Positions 37,501 through 44,793 of a DNA stretch of 50,503 nt are shown one piece after another; position 1 is the first letter of the stretch, and each line of letters begins with the position of its first letter. A program made the position numbers and the translations under genes. Under the pieces are notes generated by a model. That model saw only the letters and a program-made list of their open reading frames with translations. It had not been told where the DNA came from and made no database searches. Source of the stretch: DATHBP01 sp035296085 (lineage in GTDB: Bacteria > Actinomycetota > Actinomycetes > Propionibacteriales > Nocardioidaceae). The stretch covers positions 1 to 50,503 of the forward strand of contig DATHBP010000199.1 in assembly GCA_035296085.1 (NCBI GenBank). Reading direction: 5' to 3'.

Positions 37501-39457
37501 CGTCCGCCGGCACTTCCGAGAGATGGGGGTGAACTGCCAAGCCGAGGACTTCACCTGCATCGGGATCGGGGACATGTCCGGAGACGTGTTCGGCAACGGT
37601 GTGCTGCGCAGCCAGCACACCCGGCTGGTCGCCGCGTTCGACCACCGCCATATTTTCCTGGATCCCAGTCCTGACGCCGCGACGTCGTTCGTGGAGAGAC
37701 AGCGGCTCTTCGAGCTACCACGGTCGTCGTGGGCCGACTACAACCCGGACGCGATCTCAGCTGGCGGCGGGGTCTACCCCCGTACGGCCAAAGCAGTGCC
37801 GGTGTCCGACGCGGTGCGCCAGGCGCTGGGCATCGAGTCGTCGGGAACGTCGATGACTCCGCAGGAGCTGATGCGCGCCATCTTGCTCGCGCCCGTGGAC
37901 CTGCTCTGGAACGGCGGCATCGGCACCTACGTCAAGTCCGCGGCCGAGTCCCACGCCGAGGTCGGCGACAAGGCCAACGACGCGATCCGCGTCAACGGTG
38001 AGGAGCTGCGCTGCCGCTGCGTCGGTGAGGGCGGCAACCTTGGCCTGACCCAGCGGGGACGGATCGCGTACGCGATGGCGGGTGGCCGCATCAACACCGA
38101 CTTCATAGACAACTCCGCCGGAGTCGACACCTCCGACCACGAGGTGAACATCAAGATCCTGCTCGACCGGGTCGTCGACGACGGCGACATGACCCGCAAG
38201 CAACGCGACCAGCTGCTCGCCGGCATGACCGACGAAGTCGGCACGCTCGTGCTCCGTGACAACTACGACCAGAACGTCGCCCTGGCCAACGGCGTGGCGC
38301 AGGCCGCTCAGCTGCTGCACGTCCACGCCGACTGGATACGAAGGCTCGAGAAGAAGGGACACATCAACCGGGCCATCGAGTTCCTTCCGACGTCGAAGCA
38401 GATCGCGGAGCGACGCGGCGAGGGCAGAGGCCTGACAGCGCCGGAACAAGCCGTGCTCATGGCCTACACAAAGATCGTGCTGGCCGCCGAGCTCATCGAC
38501 AGTTCCCTGCCCGAGGACCCGTTCTTCGCTCGCTACCTCGTCGGCTACTTCCCCGCGCCGATGCGCGAGCGGTTCCGGGCACACATGGAGGACCATCCGC
38601 TGCGGCGGGAGATCATCATCACCCAGATCGTCAACACTTTGGTCAACGGCGCCGGCATGACGTTCTTCCACCGGCTGAGCGAAGAGACCGGCGCCTCTGC
38701 CACCGACCTGGCACGGGCCAACCTCGTCGGGCGGCGGATCTTCAACCTCTCGCCACTGTGGGGCAGCGTCGACGCGCTGGACAACAAGGTGCCCGCCGTC
38801 GTCCAGACCAAGATGCGGCTCGAGATTCGCACTCTGGTCGAGCGCGCGAGCCGCTGGCTGGTCAACAACCGCCGATCACCGCTGGACTCCCAGGCGACCC
38901 TCGACCACTTCGGCGAACTGGCTCAGGTGGTGCTGGCGGAGCTCCCCGACCTGCTCGTCGGCCGCGAAGCGGTGCTGTTCAGCCGCCGCCGCGACTATCT
39001 GGTGGAAGCCGGTGTGTCCAAGGAGGTCGCTGTCCGGGTCGCCGTCATGCCACCGGCGTACGCCGCGCTCGGCATTGTCGAGACCTCCCGCCGGGAGCAG
39101 ATCGACCCGGTCGAGGTCGCCCGCGTGCACTTCGCGCTCGGCGAACGGCTGGGCCTCGACCGGTTGGTCGAGCGGATCTTGGCGCTCCCACGCGACGACC
39201 GCTGGCAGACGATGGCGCGAGCAGCCCTGCGCGACGACCTGCATGGAGTCCACGCGCAGCTCACCGCGCAGCTGCTGACGAGCACCGACGCAGACGACCC
39301 CGTCGACAAGCGGATCGCCGACTGGGAGCACTCCAACGGCGTCCTCACGCCACGCGCCATCGCCAGTCTCGACGAGATCTGCATTGACGAGGCCGCCGAC
39401 CTGGCCCGGCTGTCAGTGGGCTTGCGGGTGGTCCGCACGCTGCTGGCGACGCCCTAG
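34595..39457 (+). CDS. gdh: NAD-specific glutamate dehydrogenase, 180-kDa class
   Basis: Cytosolic NAD-dependent enzyme that deaminates glutamate to 2-oxoglutarate; the large class is regulatory and catabolic in actinobacteria. The 1620 residues start with an N-terminal regulatory region carrying ACT-like folds (about 1-700). The catalytic core follows: GGLRWSDRREDFRTEVLGLV near 820, the substrate-lysine loop VPVGAKGGFFCKHLPDP near 850, DMSGDVFGNGVLRSQHT near 995, and GEGGNLGLTQRGRIAYAM near 1145. A helical C-terminal domain completes it. ATG 34595 has GGAGGG 3 bases upstream and TAAAGT further up. With pruA it would complete proline-to-2-oxoglutarate oxidation. Longest gene in the window, with no frameshift. 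Confidence 0.95.
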   Translation: MHQRPDDARAELISKAADYAATRRGRGGLDAAQAERFLQLYYRHVDVEDLTERDPADIYGAAVSHYRLAASRPQGTANVQVFTPSVDEHGWSAGGHTVVEVVTDDMPFLVDSVTMALSRQNRAIHLVVHPQMLVRRDVAGKLLGFCSSDSAEDSGGSVRESWMHIEVDRETDHTALLDVQRQLLQVLRDVNEAVEDWSKMRDAALSLVDDIESADLPVRQEEVEETAALLQWLADDHFTFLGYREYVLASVDGDDVLKAVPGTGLGILRSDQDMSPSFGKLPPKVKAMAREKRLLLITKANSRSTVHRPAYLDYVGIKTFDDAGEVVGERRLLGLFSSAAYTESIMRIPVLRRKVAEVLAGAGFSPRSHSGKALKDILETYPRDELFQISVEELLPVATAVLHLQERRQLRLFVRRDVYGRFLSCMVYLPRDRYTTAVRERMQDILSETLGGGSVDYTARVSESVLARLHFVVRPPVGQAIPDFDETELEHRLADAARSWTDDFVLALHDLHGEEEGARLAHIYADAFPEAYKEEFTAATAAADVRRLEDIDPELALALSLYEPVDSGPDERRFKVFRTGSALSLSRVLPLLSQMGVEVVDERPFPIERAGEGPAWIYDFGLRYPGGSMPRGARELFQDAFLAVWQDRSESDGFNALVLRAGLTWRQALVLRAYAKFLRQGATAFSQFYIEDTLAAHVPIARALVELFEARFDPALGAAADAPARIDAVHGAVRTIEAALDEVASLDQDRILRSLLAVISATVRTNYFQGEDGNPKPYLSLKIASEHVPDLPQPRPKVEVFVYSPRVEGVHLRFGPVARGGLRWSDRREDFRTEVLGLVKAQMVKNAVIVPVGAKGGFFCKHLPDPALDREAWLAEGVECYRTFIRGLLDITDNLVAGRIVPPRAVVRHDHDDAYLVVAADKGTATFSDIANQVAADYGHWLGDAFASGGSVGYDHKAMGITARGAWESVRRHFREMGVNCQAEDFTCIGIGDMSGDVFGNGVLRSQHTRLVAAFDHRHIFLDPSPDAATSFVERQRLFELPRSSWADYNPDAISAGGGVYPRTAKAVPVSDAVRQALGIESSGTSMTPQELMRAILLAPVDLLWNGGIGTYVKSAAESHAEVGDKANDAIRVNGEELRCRCVGEGGNLGLTQRGRIAYAMAGGRINTDFIDNSAGVDTSDHEVNIKILLDRVVDDGDMTRKQRDQLLAGMTDEVGTLVLRDNYDQNVALANGVAQAAQLLHVHADWIRRLEKKGHINRAIEFLPTSKQIAERRGEGRGLTAPEQAVLMAYTKIVLAAELIDSSLPEDPFFARYLVGYFPAPMRERFRAHMEDHPLRREIIITQIVNTLVNGAGMTFFHRLSEETGASATDLARANLVGRRIFNLSPLWGSVDALDNKVPAVVQTKMRLEIRTLVERASRWLVNNRRSPLDSQATLDHFGELAQVVLAELPDLLVGREAVLFSRRRDYLVEAGVSKEVAVRVAVMPPAYAALGIVETSRREQIDPVEVARVHFALGERLGLDRLVERILALPRDDRWQTMARAALRDDLHGVHAQLTAQLLTSTDADDPVDKRIADWEHSNGVLTPRAIASLDEICIDEAADLARLSVGLRVVRTLLATP

Positions 39458-39493
39458 CGGGAGGCAGGACAGACTGCGGCTGAGCGGAGCGGT

Positions 39494-39551
39494 CGGTCGC
39501 TAGCCGCTCTGGGTGACTCCAGAGTCGTTATAGCGACCGCGGGCTCACCCA
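39494..39551. other. Candidate RNA pseudoknot upstream of cpaF
   Basis: CGGTCGCTA (39494-39502) is the perfect complement of TAGCGACCG (39531-39539). TGGGTGA (39510-39516), inside that loop, is complementary to TCACCCA (39545-39551), outside it. Together the two stems (9 and 7 bp) describe an H-type pseudoknot. GACTC-CA-GAGTC (39515-39526) and GAGCGG/CCGCTC (39487-39492, 39504-39509) are competing hairpins. Confidence 0.4.
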
Positions 39552-39580
39552 AAGTACTGCTTGCGCCTGTCTGAGCGGGA

Positions 39581-39621
39581 CTTTCCACAGGACTCTGGAC
39601 CCGCTGGCGTCCTGTGGAAAG
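39581..39621. repeat. 13-bp perfect inverted repeat upstream of cpaF
   Basis: CTTTCCACAGGAC at 39581-39593 and GTCCTGTGGAAAG at 39609-39621 are exact reverse complements with a 15-base spacer. Each arm contains TCCTGTGGA, as do repeats before cpaB. No U-run follows. An operator, or a hairpin in the cpaF leader, are both possible. Confidence 0.7.
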
Positions 39622-39672
39622 CGTGCGGCATAGTGCCGTGCCAACCGTTCCCCAGTTCAGGGCGCCGCCGCC

Positions 39673-40977
39673 ATGACCACTACGCACGCCGCAGCGCAGG
39701 CAGTTGCCGTCGAGCTCCTCGACGGCGAAGTCCGCGACGCCGTGCGCCGAGAGGGCGTCGACCCGCAGATTGACGGTCCGGGCGTACTGCGACTCATCGA
39801 GCGGGCCGTCGCAGCCTATGAGGACCGCAGCCTCTCCGGCGCCGTACCCCCGCTGGTGGACCGCGCCGAGGTCGTCACCGAGCTGTTGGCTCGGGTGGCC
39901 GGTTTCGGTCCGCTGCAGCGCTACCTCGACGACCCGACCGTCGAGGAGGTCTGGATCAACGAACCCACGCGGGTCTTCGTCGCCCGTGACGGCCGCTCCG
40001 AGCTGACCACCACGATCCTCACGGCAGGTCAGGTACGCGACCTGGTCGAGCGGCTGCTCAAGACCAGCGGACGCCGGGTCGACTTATCGCAGCCGTTCGT
40101 CGACGCCCGACTGCCCAGCGGCCATCGCGTCCACGTCGTTCTGGATGGGATCTCGCGCGACTTCGTGGCCGTGAACATTCGCAAGTTCCACGCCAAGGCC
40201 ACCCGGCTCAGCGAGCTGGTGGAGCTCGGCAGCCTGCCCCCTGCAGCAGCGGGCTTCCTGCAAGCGAGCGTCGTCAGCGGCCTCAACGTACTCGTCTCCG
40301 GTGGCACCCAGACCGGAAAGACGACGATGCTCAACTGCCTGGGAAGTGCCGTACCAGGCAGGGAGCGCGTCGTCTCGTGCGAGGAGGTCTTCGAACTCAA
40401 CTTCGTGCACCCAGACTGGGTTGCGATGCAGACCCGGCAGGCCGGGCTGGAAGGTACCGGCGAAGTGCGCCTGCGGGACTTGGTCAAAGAGTCCCTGCGG
40501 ATGCGCCCCTCTCGCATCGTGGTGGGCGAGGTGCGAGCCGAGGAATGTCTCGACTTGCTGCTCGCGCTTAACGCTGGTCTACCGGGCATGGCCACCTTGC
40601 ACGCCAACTCCGCGCGTGAGGCGCTGGTGAAGATGTGCACCTTGCCGCTGCTGGCCGGCGAGAACATCGGTTCTCGCTTCGTCGTTCCGACCGTTGCATC
40701 CTGCGTAGACATCGTCGTACACCTGGCGATCGACGCGCACGGCCGCAGGCGAGTGAAGGAGATCGTCGGAGTCCCCGGCCGGGTGGAGAGCGACGTCATC
40801 GAGGTCGAGCAGATCTACGCGTTCGCCGACGGCCGGCTCGTACGCTCCCATGGTCGCCCACCGCGCCAGGAGCGCTTCGAGCTGGCCGGCTACGACCTCG
40901 ATGCGCTGTTGACGGTCCAGGTCAGCGCCGAGTCGGTGGCGTCACCGCTCGGCAATGCCGCCATGGTCGCCGGCTGA
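39673..40977 (+). CDS. cpaF: CpaF/TadA secretion ATPase of the Tad pilus
   Basis: Hexameric cytoplasmic ATPase that powers Tad (Flp) pilus assembly. The N-terminal helical domain leads to LLARVAGFGPLQRYLDDPTV and EEVWINEPTRVFVARDGRSE. Walker A is SGGTQTGKTTM with Lys216, the Asp box is ERVVSCEEVFEL, Walker B RMRPSRIVVGEVRAEECLDL and the His box MATLHANSAREAL. Length 434. The ATG at 39673 lies after the structured intergenic region. It heads the run cpaF-tadB-tadC-pilin-tadE-like. GTQTGKTT in place of GTGSGKTT is common in actinobacterial TadA. Confidence 0.93.
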   Translation: MTTTHAAAQAVAVELLDGEVRDAVRREGVDPQIDGPGVLRLIERAVAAYEDRSLSGAVPPLVDRAEVVTELLARVAGFGPLQRYLDDPTVEEVWINEPTRVFVARDGRSELTTTILTAGQVRDLVERLLKTSGRRVDLSQPFVDARLPSGHRVHVVLDGISRDFVAVNIRKFHAKATRLSELVELGSLPPAAAGFLQASVVSGLNVLVSGGTQTGKTTMLNCLGSAVPGRERVVSCEEVFELNFVHPDWVAMQTRQAGLEGTGEVRLRDLVKESLRMRPSRIVVGEVRAEECLDLLLALNAGLPGMATLHANSAREALVKMCTLPLLAGENIGSRFVVPTVASCVDIVVHLAIDAHGRRRVKEIVGVPGRVESDVIEVEQIYAFADGRLVRSHGRPPRQERFELAGYDLDALLTVQVSAESVASPLGNAAMVAG

Positions 40978-40978
40978 C

Positions 40979-41833
40979 ATGGGCGTAGTCCTCGGTCTCG
41001 GCGTGGGCATCGGCCTGCTTCTGGTTTGGCTGGCGCTCACCGACGATCCAGCGACGCAGGTGCGACGGCCCGGCAGAGGCGGGGTGCGCGAGCTGATGTC
41101 GCGAGCCGGAGTCGAGGGCGTCTCGCCGGCTGCCTTCACCGGGATCTGCTTCGGCACCGGCGCGGTCACCGGCTTGGTCCTGCTCGCCGTTTCCGACACG
41201 GCGCCGGTTGGTGCGATGTTCGCGCTGCTGGCCACGTACGCTCCGGTGGCTCTGTTGCGGGGTCGCGCCCGCCGGCGCCAGCACGAGCTCGCCGAGGTAT
41301 GGCCGGAGGCTGTCGACCACCTGGCTTCAGCGGTTCGCGCCGGGCTGTCCCTGCCTGAGGCGTTGACCCAGCTCGGTGAGCGCGGACCCCAGCCGCTGCG
41401 AGAGCCGTTCCGCAGCTTCGGAGCCGACTACCTCGCCACCGGACGGTTCGGCGACTGCCTCGACCGGCTGAAGGGAACCCTCGCTGATCCGGTGGGTGAC
41501 CGAGTGGTCGAGGCGCTGCGGATCGCCCGGGAGGTCGGCGGCGGTGACCTCGGCCGGATGCTCCGCTCGCTCTCCGGCTTCCTGCGCAGCGATGCCCGCA
41601 CGCGCGCTGAGCTCGAGTCCCGCCAGGCGTGGACAGTCAACGGGGCTCGGCTGGCTGTGGCCGCGCCGTGGCTTGTCTTGCTCATGCTGTCCTTCCAACG
41701 CGACGTTATTCACCGCTATGCGACCGCGACCGGCACTCTCGTCTTGGGAGCCGGTGCGCTGGTGTGCGTGGTGGCCTACCGGTTGATGATGCGCATTGGT
41801 CGGCTACCGGCGGAACGGCGGGTGCTCGGGTGA
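40979..41833 (+). CDS. tadB: TadB-like inner-membrane platform protein
   Basis: One of two GspF-fold membrane proteins forming the pilus assembly platform. 284 residues, with membrane helices at the N-terminus (GVVLGLGVGIGLLLVWLAL), around residue 70, and two at the C-terminus. The cytoplasmic GspF domain contains AVDHLASAVRAGLSLPEALT and IAREVGGGDLGRMLRSLSGF, the type II secretion F signature. ATG 40979 is just after the cpaF stop. It overlaps tadC by GTGA. Confidence 0.88.
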   Translation: MGVVLGLGVGIGLLLVWLALTDDPATQVRRPGRGGVRELMSRAGVEGVSPAAFTGICFGTGAVTGLVLLAVSDTAPVGAMFALLATYAPVALLRGRARRRQHELAEVWPEAVDHLASAVRAGLSLPEALTQLGERGPQPLREPFRSFGADYLATGRFGDCLDRLKGTLADPVGDRVVEALRIAREVGGGDLGRMLRSLSGFLRSDARTRAELESRQAWTVNGARLAVAAPWLVLLMLSFQRDVIHRYATATGTLVLGAGALVCVVAYRLMMRIGRLPAERRVLG

Positions 41834-42765
41834 GCCCGCTGGTCACCGGCGCTGTCCTCGGCATGACTGCCGGATCGGCCGTGCTCCTCGTCTGTGCCAG
41901 GCTGCTTGCCGTCCGGCGACCCAAGCTGGAGCTGCGCCTCGTTCCCTATCTGCGCGACCTGCCGTCTGCAGGCGCTGCCTCCACGTACCGCCCTCCGGTT
42001 TCACGTTCGGTCGCGGGTGCCCTGATCGGACCCTCGCTGGAGCGGACAGCTCGTGCTCTGGAGCGCCTGCTCGGTGGTGCCACTTCGATACGACGGCGCC
42101 TCGACCGCGCCGGCGGCACGTTGACGTTGGAGCAGTTCCGCGCCCAGCAGGTGTTGTGCGGCGTGACTGGCTTCACTCTGGCCGCAGCCGCGGGCGTCCT
42201 CCTCAGTGCCCAGCGGCGCGCGCACCCGGTTGCGCTGCTGGCCATGTGCGTAGCGGCGGTGGCGGTGGGCGTCGTCGCGCGGGAGATCCGGCTGGGCACG
42301 GTCGTACGTCGTCGTGAAGAGCGCATCCTGGCCGAGTTCCCGACCATCGCCGACCTGCTGGCGCTGTCCGTGGCCGCGGGCGAAGGTCCCGTCGCAGCTC
42401 TCGACCGGGTGGTGCGCACGTGCCGTGGCGAGCTGTCGACGGAGCTGGGCCGGCTGCTTGGTGAGATCCGATCTGGAGTTCCCGCGTCCGCGGCGCTCAC
42501 CAACCTGGCCAGGCGCTCCGGCCTCCCGGTGGTGTCTCGCTTCGCCGAGGGGTTCGCTGTGGCGCTCGAGCGCGGTACGCCGCTGGCGGACGTGTTGCAC
42601 AGTCAGGCGGCCGATGTCCGCGAAGCGAGTCGGCGGGCGTTGCTCGAGACCGGTGCCCGCAAGGAAGTGGCGATGATGGTGCCGGTCGTCTTCTTGGTCT
42701 TGCCGGTCACCGTCCTCTTCTCCTTCTATCCCGGGCTCGTCGGCCTCTCCTTCGTCAGCCCTTGA
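41830..42765 (+). CDS. tadC: TadC-like inner-membrane platform protein
   Basis: Second GspF-fold platform component, 311 residues. Membrane helices are near residues 5-25 and 115-150 and at the C-terminus (VVFLVLPVTVLFSFYPGLVG). The GspF domain includes EFPTIADLLALSVAAGEGPV and FAEGFAVALERGTPLADVLH. The GTG at 41830 overlaps the tadB stop. It is followed after 27 bases by the small pilin-like gene, with AAGGAGG between them. Confidence 0.88.
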   Translation: MSPLVTGAVLGMTAGSAVLLVCARLLAVRRPKLELRLVPYLRDLPSAGAASTYRPPVSRSVAGALIGPSLERTARALERLLGGATSIRRRLDRAGGTLTLEQFRAQQVLCGVTGFTLAAAAGVLLSAQRRAHPVALLAMCVAAVAVGVVAREIRLGTVVRRREERILAEFPTIADLLALSVAAGEGPVAALDRVVRTCRGELSTELGRLLGEIRSGVPASAALTNLARRSGLPVVSRFAEGFAVALERGTPLADVLHSQAADVREASRRALLETGARKEVAMMVPVVFLVLPVTVLFSFYPGLVGLSFVSP

Positions 42766-42792
42766 CCACACCCCGATCACAAGGAGGCCACC

Positions 42793-42978
42793 GTGTCCCT
42801 GTCGCTGCTGCGGTTCTTGATCGAGCGCTGGCACGACCGTACGGACCGAGGTGACGTACCCGGGTGGGTGCTCATCACGGTCATGACCGCCGGCCTCGTC
42901 GCAGCACTCTGGGCTTTCGCAGGACCAACGCTGCACACCATGTTGAGCGACGCGCTGTCGGCGGTCACTGGACGGTGA
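42793..42978 (+). CDS. Candidate Flp-type pilin
   Basis: A 61-residue protein with a charged N-terminus (LIERWHDRTDRGDVPGW) and a single hydrophobic helix (VLITVMTAGLVAALWAFAGP). Flp pilins are short, with a charged leader and a hydrophobic stem cut by a TadV/CpaA peptidase at a Gly. Here GDVPGWVL could hold the processing site, but the classic G-x4-E-Y motif is missing. It has a strong AAGGAGG ribosome site (42781-42787), typical of an abundant product. It overlaps the next gene by GTGA. A pilin is the best fit; a small assembly factor is the alternative. Confidence 0.6.
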   Translation: MSLSLLRFLIERWHDRTDRGDVPGWVLITVMTAGLVAALWAFAGPTLHTMLSDALSAVTGR

Positions 42979-43382
42979 GGTGGTCGACGTGCGCCGCGCC
43001 ACCACGTCGGTGCGAGCGCGGCGCAGCGGTCGTCGACTTCGTCCTGGTGGTCGTCGTTCTCGTGCCCCTGCTACTCGGCATCCTCCAGCTCGGCCTTGTC
43101 CTGCATGTCCGCAACACACTCACCGCCGCGGCGTCCGCCGGTGCCCGCTTCGCCGCGACGGTTGACGGCACACCTGCGGCGGGAGCAATCCGGACGCGGC
43201 AGATGATCGACGGCGCCTTGGCCGCACGATTCGCCGACCGCGTCAGCGCCGCCTCGACCCGGGTCGCAGGAGTCGCTGGCGTCGTGGTGCGCGTCGAAGC
43301 CGATGTGCCTCCGCTGGGGCTCTGGGGACCGCCCGTACACATCGCAGTCGATGGGCACGCCGTGAAAGAGCGACTGCCGTGA
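42975..43382 (+). CDS. TadE-like pseudopilin
   Basis: A 135-residue protein with a Cys/Arg-rich leader, then ERGAAVVDFVLVVVVLVPLLL, the TadE signature (Gly-Ala-x-x-x-[E/D]-F before a hydrophobic helix), and a short extracytoplasmic domain (AAASAGARFAATVDGTPAAG). TadE-like proteins are minor pseudopilins. The GTG at 42975 overlaps the pilin stop, and its own stop overlaps the next gene, so the four downstream genes form a translationally coupled string. Confidence 0.8.
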   Translation: MRWSTCAAPPRRCERGAAVVDFVLVVVVLVPLLLGILQLGLVLHVRNTLTAAASAGARFAATVDGTPAAGAIRTRQMIDGALAARFADRVSAASTRVAGVAGVVVRVEADVPPLGLWGPPVHIAVDGHAVKERLP

Positions 43383-43834
43383 CACGGCGAGTGCCGCTGG
43401 CTCGTGGGCGGGGCGCCGCGGGCTCAGCACTGGTCGAGGTCAGCTGGCTGGCCCTGTTGCTACTTGTGCCGCTGGTCTACATCCTGCTCGGTGTCTTCGA
43501 CGTTCAGCGCGCCTCCTACGGTGTCAGCGCGGCGACCCGGGCTGCGGGGCGGGCGTTCGCGCTCGCACCTGACGTCGCGACGGCCCGCGAGTGGGCGGTC
43601 CAGGCGGCCGCAGTTGCCCTGCGCGACCAGGGACTACGGCTCGATCCGGCCGCGCTGACAATCACCTGCCGGCCCACAGCCTCGGCCTGCCTGCAACCCG
43701 GCTCGTCCGCCCACGTCGCGCTCAGTGTGCAGGTGCCGTTGCCATTGCTGCCCGATGCGCTGGGCGGTGTCGCGTCGATCCGCGTGAGCAGCAGCCACCT
43801 CGCCCCGTACGGCAGCTTTCGGGAGGCTCGGTGA
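43379..43834 (+). CDS. TadE-like minor pseudopilin
   Basis: A 151-residue protein: GRGAAGSALVEVSWLALLLL is the TadE helix with the key Glu, followed by VQRASYGVSAATRAAGRAFA and a beta-rich extracytoplasmic domain. Two cysteines (CRPTASAC) may form a disulfide. Start GTG 43379 overlaps the preceding stop; its end overlaps the next start by GTGA. Confidence 0.78.
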   Translation: MTRRVPLARGRGAAGSALVEVSWLALLLLVPLVYILLGVFDVQRASYGVSAATRAAGRAFALAPDVATAREWAVQAAAVALRDQGLRLDPAALTITCRPTASACLQPGSSAHVALSVQVPLPLLPDALGGVASIRVSSSHLAPYGSFREAR

Positions 43835-44277
43835 GACCGTGCACTAGGCGTCTTCGGCGCGGGCAGCACGGACAGGTGAGCATCCTCATCGTCGGCTTCG
43901 CAGCCCTAATCCTGCTCCTCGTCACCGTGGTCACTGATGCCTCCGCGGCCTTTCTCCGCCGGCAGGCCTTGGAGGGGCTCGCGGACGGCGCCGCGCTGGC
44001 TGCCGCGGACGGCGTCCACCGCACCTACGTCTACAACCGCGGCCTGGGCGCCGTCGCGCACATCGACCCTGCCCTCGCTCAGCAGTACGTCAGCGAATAC
44101 CTCGCCCGTACTGGTTCCATGGATCGATTTCCGGGCCTACGGTGGAGCGTCGAAGCGGGCGGCGCGTCGGTGACCGTGAGGCTGTCGGCGCCGCTGGACC
44201 TCCCGATCACGCCACCGGGGTGGCTCAAGACGGTGACAATCGAAGGAATCTCGTCGGCGATGGCGGCCGTGAGCTAG
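43831..44277 (+). CDS. TadG-like pilus-associated protein
   Basis: A 148-residue protein with leader RRLRRGQHGQVSILIVGFAA, one hydrophobic helix (to about residue 34), then RRQALEGLADGAALAAADGV, which matches the N-terminal part of TadG/TadE-like Flp pilus proteins. Full TadG often carries a large von Willebrand-type domain; this one stops at 148 residues. The GTG at 43831 overlaps the previous stop. It is the last gene of the cluster; no terminator hairpin is clear. Confidence 0.75.
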   Translation: MRPCTRRLRRGQHGQVSILIVGFAALILLLVTVVTDASAAFLRRQALEGLADGAALAAADGVHRTYVYNRGLGAVAHIDPALAQQYVSEYLARTGSMDRFPGLRWSVEAGGASVTVRLSAPLDLPITPPGWLKTVTIEGISSAMAAVS

Positions 44278-44322
44278 ATGCAGGTGGGACCTCCGGGTCG
44301 CGGCGGAGTGAGGAGGCACGCA

Positions 44323-44754
44323 ATGAACGAGAAGCAGCGCAGCAGCGTCATCCCTTACCTGGTCTACGAGAACGCCGCGGAGGCGCTCGCCTGGCTCTGC
44401 GATGTGTTCGGGTTCGAGGAGGTGCTCCGTCACGAGGGGGCGGACGGGCGCGTCGACCATGCCGAGCTGCGGATCGGTGGCGGCGTGGTGTACCTCGGCG
44501 CTCCGGGCGGCGACTTCACGAGTCCGAAGAACGGCGGCTACCCCGGCTCGCTGGTGTGCGTCGAAGTCGATGACGTGGACGCGCACTACGCGCACGCGCG
44601 GGCCGCGGGCGCGGAGGTCACCGAAGAGCCGACGGACCAGGACTATGGCGAACGCCGCTACACGGTCGTCGACCCCGAGGGTCACCAGTGGTTCTTCTCC
44701 CAGCCACTGCGCGACGTGGCACCGACCGCGTGGGGAGCGCAAACGGCGAGATGA
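44323..44754 (+). CDS. VOC-family (glyoxalase-like) protein
   Basis: A 143-residue vicinal oxygen chelate protein with two beta-alpha-beta-beta-beta units: SSVIPYLVYENAAEALAWLC, then SLVCVEVDDVDAHYAHARAA and DYGERRYTVVDPEGHQWFFS. Metal residues H and E of the usual enzymes are partly present (DHAEL, VDPEGH). The pattern is close to PhnB/YciA-type VOC proteins or bleomycin-resistance-like proteins. Substrate unknown. ATG 44323 follows GAGGAGG. It begins 45 bases after the Tad cluster, in the same direction. Confidence 0.85.
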   Translation: MNEKQRSSVIPYLVYENAAEALAWLCDVFGFEEVLRHEGADGRVDHAELRIGGGVVYLGAPGGDFTSPKNGGYPGSLVCVEVDDVDAHYAHARAAGAEVTEEPTDQDYGERRYTVVDPEGHQWFFSQPLRDVAPTAWGAQTAR

Positions 44755-44793
44755 GTCAGAAACCCATCCCGCCGTGGTTGCGTTCTTCTGTGA

